Origin: Acinetobacter sp. 10FS3-1 | GTDB taxonomy: Bacteria; Pseudomonadota; Gammaproteobacteria; Pseudomonadales; Moraxellaceae | Assembly: GCF_013343215.1 (NCBI RefSeq) | Contig: NZ_CP039143.1 | Coordinates: forward strand, 2,790,001 to 2,854,000 | DNA length: 64,000 bases | Direction of reading: 5' to 3' | Shown: positions 59,050 through 64,000 of the stretch, piece after piece | How positions within the stretch are numbered: the stretch's first letter is position 1 | How the letters are laid out: each line of letters starts with the position of its first letter | Made by a program: the position numbers and the translations under genes | The notes under the pieces: generated by a model | The model's input: only the letters and a program-made list of their open reading frames with translations | What the model was told of the DNA's origin: nothing | Database searches by the model: none

Positions 59050-60840
59050 ATGTTGATTAAATTTTCCCAATACCTGTGTCTGGGCATCTCGCTGATGTCG
59101 CCGTCTGCCATATTTGCAGCCGTGAAAGAATATCATCTGGTGATTGATGAAAGTCCGGTCAATCTCACGGGTAAAACCGTGCAGCGGATTAGTGTCAATG
59201 GCCAGTTTCCTGCGCCACTGCTTGAGTTTGAAGAAGGCGATGATGCGGTGATTCATGTCAAAAATAACCTGAAACATCAGGATAGCTCGATTCACTGGCA
59301 TGGGCTGCTTTTGCCTGGCCTGATGGATGGTGTACCTGGATTTAACGGTTTTCAGGGCATCAAGCCCAAGCAGGAATTTACCTACCGCTTTAAGGTTCGC
59401 CAGCATGGTACTTACTGGTATCACGCCCATTCCAAAGGTCAGGAACAGGACGGCTTATATGGTGCTCTGGTGATTTACCCCCAAGCCCAAACAGCGCTTC
59501 CTGCACATGAAAAAAACGAACGCGAATATGTAGTCATGCTGTCAGACTTTCATGAACAGGGCAGCCAGCAAATTCAGAATAACCTGAAAAAATCGGCCGA
59601 GTATTATCAAAACCAGCGTGAAACCCTGAGCGATGTCTGGAAACAGGTCAAACGTGATGGCCTTAAAGCAACCTGGTCGGACCGCAAAATGTGGAACCAG
59701 ATGCGCATGCTAAAAACCGATCTTTCAGATGTCACGGGTTATACATTTTTGGTGAATGGAAAAACCCCGCAACAAAACTGGACAGGACAATTCCAACCGA
59801 ATGAAAAAGTCCGGCTACGTTTTATCAATGCCTCCGCCATGTCTTTCTTTGATGTGCGTATTCCGCATCTGAAAATGACTGTGATTAGTGCAGATGGCCA
59901 ACCGGTACAGCCAGTAGAAGTCGATGAATTCCGTATCGGCACGGCAGAAACTTATGATGTGGTGGTCGAGCCTACAGCTGCCCATTACCAGATTGAGGCT
60001 GAATCTATTGACCGTTCTGGTTTTGCGATTGGTAGCCTGCATAATGCTGCATTTTCAGCCAATACAGCGATGCATCTGCCAGCTTCACGCCCACGCGCTT
60101 TACTCACAATGGAAGATATGGGGCATGGCCAGGAACACAGCAACATGCAAGGCAGTGAACACTCGTCTATGCAACATACTGTAGCTAACGCTGATCAGAA
60201 CAGCCCAGCAGCACATGCACACAGCCAACACAGCCAACACAGCCAACACAGCCAACATCATGATGCTCCGGCTTCTGCCCCAGAATCACAACCGGTCTAT
60301 GGCTGGGCCAATGCCTCCACACCTGTTGGGCATAAAGCCTTGCAATATAGTGACTTAAAATCCCTTACTCCCCAAGCGGATACCCGCCCCGCAGAGCGTG
60401 AACTGGTCATTCGTCTGGGTGGAACCATGGAGCGCTATATCTGGACCATCAATGGTAAAAAGTTCAATGAGGCAGAACCACTGCAGGTCAAGTTTGGTGA
60501 ACGGATCCGCCTGAAATTTATCAATGACAGCATGATGGCGCATCCCATGCATTTACATGGCATGTTTATGCAGCTGGAAAATGGCCAGTCTTCCTCGATG
60601 ATGCCCAACAAACATACGGTAGTCGTACCGCCAGGCAAAACGGTGACCACCTTATTAACTGCTGACGAACTGGGAGAATGGGCAATTCATTGCCATCTGC
60701 TCTATCACATGAGCGCCGGGATGATGAACAAGCTGATTGTGGCGCAGGTCGATGACACTATAGCATCAGCGCCCCCGGCTTCCCCGAAGTCCACAGTTAA
60801 ACTGGCAGCCGAGCAAGGAGAGAACCATGCACACCACTAA
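59050..60840 (+). CDS. copA: CopA-type multicopper oxidase
   Basis: A 596-residue periplasmic copper oxidase that protects against copper, probably by oxidising Cu(I). All four copper-binding segments are present: HWHG, YHAHSK (HxH), HPMHLHGMF and HCHLLYHMSAGMM with the type 1 Cys-His-Met set. A His/Met/Ser-rich insertion (~365-415), including HSQ repeats, replaces the Met-rich region of other CopA proteins. The start ATG at 59050 follows AAGGATAAAGTT and opens a ~23-residue signal peptide with no twin-arginine motif, unlike most CopA, so Sec export is inferred. Confidence 0.92.
   Translation: MLIKFSQYLCLGISLMSPSAIFAAVKEYHLVIDESPVNLTGKTVQRISVNGQFPAPLLEFEEGDDAVIHVKNNLKHQDSSIHWHGLLLPGLMDGVPGFNGFQGIKPKQEFTYRFKVRQHGTYWYHAHSKGQEQDGLYGALVIYPQAQTALPAHEKNEREYVVMLSDFHEQGSQQIQNNLKKSAEYYQNQRETLSDVWKQVKRDGLKATWSDRKMWNQMRMLKTDLSDVTGYTFLVNGKTPQQNWTGQFQPNEKVRLRFINASAMSFFDVRIPHLKMTVISADGQPVQPVEVDEFRIGTAETYDVVVEPTAAHYQIEAESIDRSGFAIGSLHNAAFSANTAMHLPASRPRALLTMEDMGHGQEHSNMQGSEHSSMQHTVANADQNSPAAHAHSQHSQHSQHSQHHDAPASAPESQPVYGWANASTPVGHKALQYSDLKSLTPQADTRPAERELVIRLGGTMERYIWTINGKKFNEAEPLQVKFGERIRLKFINDSMMAHPMHLHGMFMQLENGQSSSMMPNKHTVVVPPGKTVTTLLTADELGEWAIHCHLLYHMSAGMMNKLIVAQVDDTIASAPPASPKSTVKLAAEQGENHAHH
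60220..60255 (+). repeat. four 9-bp tandem repeats within copA
   Basis: CACAGCCAA occurs four times without change and encodes (His-Ser-Gln)4 in the His-rich loop. Perfect short repeats of this kind can gain or lose units by slippage without a frameshift. Confidence 0.95.
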
Positions 60841-61681
60841 CCTCTTGTTAAGATCTATGTTAAGCACTGCCCTTAGCTTGGCCAGTTTCGCCACCATGGC
60901 AGCCAATGAACCTCATCATCACGGGCAGACAGCTCATGCTCCTCTGGTCACCTTACCACAGCAACCTGAAAGGCAGCCGGCGATCAACGCTTCGGATAGC
61001 ACACATGATCACCGTCAAGAACACGGTGGGCAGATTTATAGCCGGCTTGTACTGGACCAGAAATGGCAACTGAACTCAGATGGGGATGGCGCATTAAAAT
61101 CAGACAACGAACTGCGGATCGGGACTGATGAAAACAAGTTGGTACTCAAACTCCATGCAAACAAGGCCGAGTCTGCACAGGCTGAATATGATGTCAAGAC
61201 TTTATATAGTCGCAACATTTCAGACTTCTGGGATGCTCAGGCCGGCGTACGCTATCGTCAGGAAAATCTGGCTGCTCCTTCTACAGGCCAGCAGGTAGAA
61301 CGTCTGGATGCTGTCTTTGGCTTGCATGGCTTGGCGCCCTATTTTTTTGAAACCGATGCATATCTGTATATTGGCGAAGATGATTTTGTCGGTCTCAGTC
61401 TGGAAACAACGCGTGATCTGCTACTCAGCCAGAAGCTGATTATACAACCTTATGCCGAACTGGATGTGGTGCTGCAGGATCAGGCACGCAATGCCAAAAA
61501 GACTGGCCTAAGTCACGCGGTTCTTGGGCTGGAGACCCGATATGAAATCAATAAAAAAGTCATGCCCTATGTAGATATTGCCTATCAGTACGCTAAGGGA
61601 GATGACAAAACAGCCTGGCAGGATCGTACAAACTCGGAACAAGGCTGGTGGTATGGCGCAGGCCTGAGAATGATCTTCTAA
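60827..61681 (+). CDS. copB: copper resistance protein B (outer membrane)
   Basis: A 284-residue CopB-type protein, predicted in the outer membrane as a beta-barrel that binds or limits copper. A signal peptide (~1-25) is followed by a His-rich stretch (PHHHGQTAH, DSTHDHRQEHGGQ), then the CopB domain starting IYSRLVLDQKWQL and ending GLRMIF with a terminal Phe. It overlaps the end of copA by 14 bases and has an AGGAGAG site, so the two are one transcript. The length is below that of Pseudomonas CopB because the Met-rich N-terminal repeats are short. Confidence 0.92.
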   Translation: MHTTNLLLRSMLSTALSLASFATMAANEPHHHGQTAHAPLVTLPQQPERQPAINASDSTHDHRQEHGGQIYSRLVLDQKWQLNSDGDGALKSDNELRIGTDENKLVLKLHANKAESAQAEYDVKTLYSRNISDFWDAQAGVRYRQENLAAPSTGQQVERLDAVFGLHGLAPYFFETDAYLYIGEDDFVGLSLETTRDLLLSQKLIIQPYAELDVVLQDQARNAKKTGLSHAVLGLETRYEINKKVMPYVDIAYQYAKGDDKTAWQDRTNSEQGWWYGAGLRMIF

Positions 61682-61846
61682 AGCCATCAGATAAAGGATT
61701 TAATCTGAGTTAAGTAGCACAACGATTTCCGCAAAGTTCACAGCTTTCACTTGTTTTAATAAAGTTTTAAATTAGATTGCTGTGAACCTAGCGCTATTCG
61801 CTGTGCGCTTAGGAGGCTGTCAAAACTTTCGATCCTACTTAGGCCC
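61682..61846. other. start of the copB-araC gap
   Basis: The 430-base gap from 61682 to 62112 has no clear terminator for copB. The first 165 bases show nothing supported. A small reading frame follows at 61847 and ~55 featureless bases after it. Confidence 0.4.
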
Positions 61847-62056
61847 ATGATCATACTGCTGAAGTATGCAACAGCGCGTGATCAAGACATCGCTGAGTCA
61901 ATTGGAATCCCTCACCCTAGATTTGAGAAACACGATCAAATCATAACCAGCGACTTTTTAGTAGATACACATAATTCAACAACACCTAAACTTACAGTCC
62001 AAGGCACATATTCAAATACTCTCAATGCCCTACGTGCAATAGAAAAGATAGAATGA
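61847..62056 (+). CDS. small unknown reading frame
   Basis: A 69-residue frame with ordinary soluble composition (ARDQDIAESIGIPHPRFEKH, then IITSDFLVDTH and TPKLTVQGTYSNTL). No family is recognised. A weak TTAGGCCC lies directly before the ATG. It may be a real small gene or the end of a lost one; it stands between copB and the convergent araC-type gene. Confidence 0.35.
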   Translation: MIILLKYATARDQDIAESIGIPHPRFEKHDQIITSDFLVDTHNSTTPKLTVQGTYSNTLNALRAIEKIE

Positions 62057-62112
62057 AGCACTGTCTGATTAAATGGCTCGGCTCGCTTTTGCCTAGCTTT
62101 CAAATGTACTAG

Positions 62113-63171
62113 TCATATAGATATCAAAGAATGCTTAGTTTCTCTAAACTCCGAAGGTGAAATCCCCATCCATTTTTTAAAAGCACGTGTAAAATTGGTG
62201 GGTTGTTCATAACCTAAATATTCGGCAATTTGCTGAATGCTCATATCGCTTTTCGTCAGTAAGTCTTTTGCATCGTGTAATCTAATTTCATCCAAAAGAC
62301 TGGAATAGGTTGTCCCTACATTGTGTAAGTTTCGTTTAAGTGTACGACTTGAAACCGCCATACTTTCTGCAATTTCCTCTAAACTTGGATAACCTTTTCT
62401 TGGCGTTAAAATGAGTTTAGACTTTACTTGTAAAGTTATATCACTGATTTTACTGACGAAATATTGCTGCTCGATTTTACATTGTTGCAATGCTTGCTGA
62501 TAGGCAATTGGATCGGCCATGTAGATTGGTATATATAACATTTCCGTTTCAAAATGAATCATATTATTCGGCTGATTAAATTGAATAGTGGGGAGCATCT
62601 GCCGGTATTTAGCGTGATAGTGGGGTTCAGACCAGTCAAAGTCTATACCTACTTTTGAATAATCCTCATGTGTTAGAAACTTAGCAGCCTGTACAGCCCC
62701 GATCATTATGCATTCATAAAAAAAACGTCTTAATATAAAAATTTGCTCCGCCTGACTCGCCATGACAGGATGTAATTCTGTAATTTCTAAAGAAGACTGA
62801 TTTGGGTTCTCATGAAAAGTAATTTGATAATGTCGCAAACGCATCGTAAAAAACTGTAAAACCAGCTCAATGGCCTGTTTTAAATTCGCACAACTCATCA
62901 GGGCAAATCCCATAGGACCATGAGCTGTCAACCGAAGTGCTACCCCATATTCATAACCCAGCCCATCATGATCAGTGAGTTGCAGACTTTCCCAAACCAA
63001 TCGTGACCATTGTCTCGGGGTAATTCTATCCTGTAGTAAAGCTTGGTGTGGAATTCTACTTTTTCTGAGCAGGTCGGTACTGTCTATCCCTTTTTTCGCC
63101 ATGATTTCAAGCAAAATAACAGCATAGGAAACTGGAATACTGGCACTATTTAGAAGAAAAGGATCTTTCAT
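62113..63171 (-). CDS. AraC-family transcriptional regulator
   Basis: A 352-residue regulator. The N-terminal ~235 residues resemble the arabinose-binding-like domain found in OruR/ArgR-type AraC proteins (YEYGVALRLTAHGPMGFALM and LRRFFYECIMIGA). The C-terminal ~100 residues hold two helix-turn-helix units, SLEEIAESMAVSSRTLKRNL and MSIQQIAEYLGYEQPTNFTR, closing with FKKWMGISPSEFR. It is divergent from the short-chain dehydrogenase gene, which it probably controls; the inducer is unknown. Confidence 0.9.
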   Translation of the reverse strand: MKDPFLLNSASIPVSYAVILLEIMAKKGIDSTDLLRKSRIPHQALLQDRITPRQWSRLVWESLQLTDHDGLGYEYGVALRLTAHGPMGFALMSCANLKQAIELVLQFFTMRLRHYQITFHENPNQSSLEITELHPVMASQAEQIFILRRFFYECIMIGAVQAAKFLTHEDYSKVGIDFDWSEPHYHAKYRQMLPTIQFNQPNNMIHFETEMLYIPIYMADPIAYQQALQQCKIEQQYFVSKISDITLQVKSKLILTPRKGYPSLEEIAESMAVSSRTLKRNLHNVGTTYSSLLDEIRLHDAKDLLTKSDMSIQQIAEYLGYEQPTNFTRAFKKWMGISPSEFRETKHSLISI

Positions 63172-63215
63172 CTTTTTGCTTTTAATTTTTTTGTCCCAAA
63201 TTGATCAGTAGTATG

Positions 63216-63240
63216 GCTCAAGTCCATCTCACGCTCAAGT
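63216..63240 (+). promoter_or_regulatory. direct repeats in the araC-SDR promoter region
   Basis: GCTCAAGT occurs twice, 17 bases apart start to start, between the divergent genes. AraC-type regulators often bind such spaced direct repeats; this is a weak candidate. Confidence 0.25.
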
Positions 63241-63285
63241 TCTGTTCGATGAATACTCTATCTATTATTTTGAAGAGATATTCTT

Positions 63286-64000
63286 ATGGCACTGCCAAAA
63301 GTAAATTCAGATTTTAGAGTGGTGATTACCGGTGCTTCATCAGGGATTGGTGAGGAGCTGGCCAAACAATTTGCAAAAATGGGTTATTCATTGCTTCTGG
63401 TGGCTCGTCGCGTTGACAAGCTTGAACAACTGGCCCACAGCCTGAAACAAAAACACGCCGTCGAAGTCGATTTATATCCATGTGACCTGGCTGATCGTCA
63501 GGCAAGAAGTAAATTGAAGGCGTTTTTAACTACCATTCAGGTTTCAGTTTTATGCAATAACGCAGGCTTTGCGACCTTTGGTGCCTTACAGGAACTCGAT
63601 CCTGAACGTGAAGCAGAAGAAGTAGAAGTTAATGCCGTCACCGTCCATGATTTAACCATCGCTGTACTCCCCCAAATGATTGCACGTAAATCAGGTGCAA
63701 TCTTAATTGTAGGATCAACCTCTGGACATCAACCCACACCGACCAACGCAACTTATGCAGCAACCAAAGCCTTTGCAAACTCATTTGCTGAATCATTACA
63801 TAGTGAACTAAAAGGCACCGGTGTCAGTTGTACTTTACTTGCCCCGGGACCGACCCGTACAGAATTTACCGAAATAGCAGGCATCAGCAAAATTGAGGCG
63901 GTCGGTGGTCAACTGGTGTGGGTCAGTGCTGATCGCGTGGCAAAACAGGCCATTGAGGGCATGCGCTGTAATAAACGTATTGTGATTCCGGGCTTACTGG
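63286..64000 (+). CDS. short-chain dehydrogenase/reductase (partial at window end)
   Basis: The first 238 codons of an SDR-family oxidoreductase; the window ends before its stop. The NAD(P) motif TGASSGIGEELA lies near residue 17, then CDLADRQ, the NNAG motif in LCNNAGFATFG, the catalytic Ser in VGSTSGH and the Tyr-Lys pair in ATYAATKAFA, followed by APGPTRTEF. These are the classical SDR features. A GAAGAG site precedes the ATG. It is divergent from the AraC-type gene; the substrate is unknown. Confidence 0.9.
   Translation, partial: MALPKVNSDFRVVITGASSGIGEELAKQFAKMGYSLLLVARRVDKLEQLAHSLKQKHAVEVDLYPCDLADRQARSKLKAFLTTIQVSVLCNNAGFATFGALQELDPEREAEEVEVNAVTVHDLTIAVLPQMIARKSGAILIVGSTSGHQPTPTNATYAATKAFANSFAESLHSELKGTGVSCTLLAPGPTRTEFTEIAGISKIEAVGGQLVWVSADRVAKQAIEGMRCNKRIVIPGLL

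Noticed and set aside
60220..60255. possible CRISPR-like repeat array
   Set aside because: The repeats are direct 9-bp units without spacers and are in frame with copA; they encode HSQ.

Overview
The window reads as a chromosomal segment of a gammaproteobacterium of the family Moraxellaceae, most probably Acinetobacter. The grounds are recognition rather than a search: an Omp33-36-type porin with two further relatives, a PutP-like hybrid kinase beside yjcH-actP and acs, a pyruvate dehydrogenase E2 with three lipoyl domains, a short division cluster that stops at murG, AT-rich intergenic DNA, and the absence of any lexA-type gene near uvrA. The species cannot be fixed from the sequence alone.

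Layout. 1-6.9 kb: a YajR-like MFS exporter, a DUF475 membrane protein, tenA and uvrA. 6.9-9.0 kb: a gene-poor stretch holding a decayed IS5-family transposase, the gene fragment it interrupts, and two candidate small RNAs on opposite strands. 9.0-13.1 kb: the Omp33-36-type porin, a BetT-type BCCT transporter and a potassium-channel-like protein. 13.1-23.4 kb: an acetate-use block with yjcH-actP, a CrbS-like sensor kinase, an unknown protein, the CrbR-like response regulator and acs. 23.7-30.4 kb: DUF805 protein, MscS channel, rsmE, waaA, an ArsR regulator with an old-yellow-enzyme reductase, and prfB with its programmed frameshift. 30.9-33.7 kb: two tandem porin-like genes and an intact IS30-family element. 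33.7-41.5 kb: recJ, pdxH, glmM, guaB, a YkgJ-type protein, an MBL-fold protein, and a GDT1-type manganese exporter under a yybP-ykoY riboswitch. 41.5-46.3 kb: aceE-aceF. 46.6-56.1 kb: an M23 peptidase, dciA, and lpxC-ftsZ-ftsA-ftsQ-ddl-murC-murG. 56.1-57.2 kb: a tiny hydrophobic reading frame and a decayed MFS gene. 57.2-64 kb: gshB, a DUF3565 protein, a copper-resistance group (secreted Cys/His protein, copA, copB), an AraC-type regulator and the start of a short-chain dehydrogenase.

How the genes work together. The acetate block joins uptake (ActP/YjcH), activation (Acs) and a two-component pair of the kind known to control these genes in Vibrio and Pseudomonas. AceEF feeds the same acetyl-CoA pool. 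The division and envelope genes couple peptidoglycan precursor synthesis (GlmM, MurC, MurG, Ddl) with FtsQAZ, lipid A synthesis (LpxC, WaaA) and a likely cell-wall hydrolase. Metal handling appears twice: manganese export under an RNA switch and periplasmic copper detoxification.

No CRISPR array, prophage, defence island, rRNA or tRNA gene was seen. The least explained signals are the two small RNA candidates near 8.2 and 8.5 kb, a 21-bp near-palindrome shared between the arsR promoter and the region before aceE, the 26-residue hydrophobic frame at 56.3 kb, and the unknown gene inside the acetate block.
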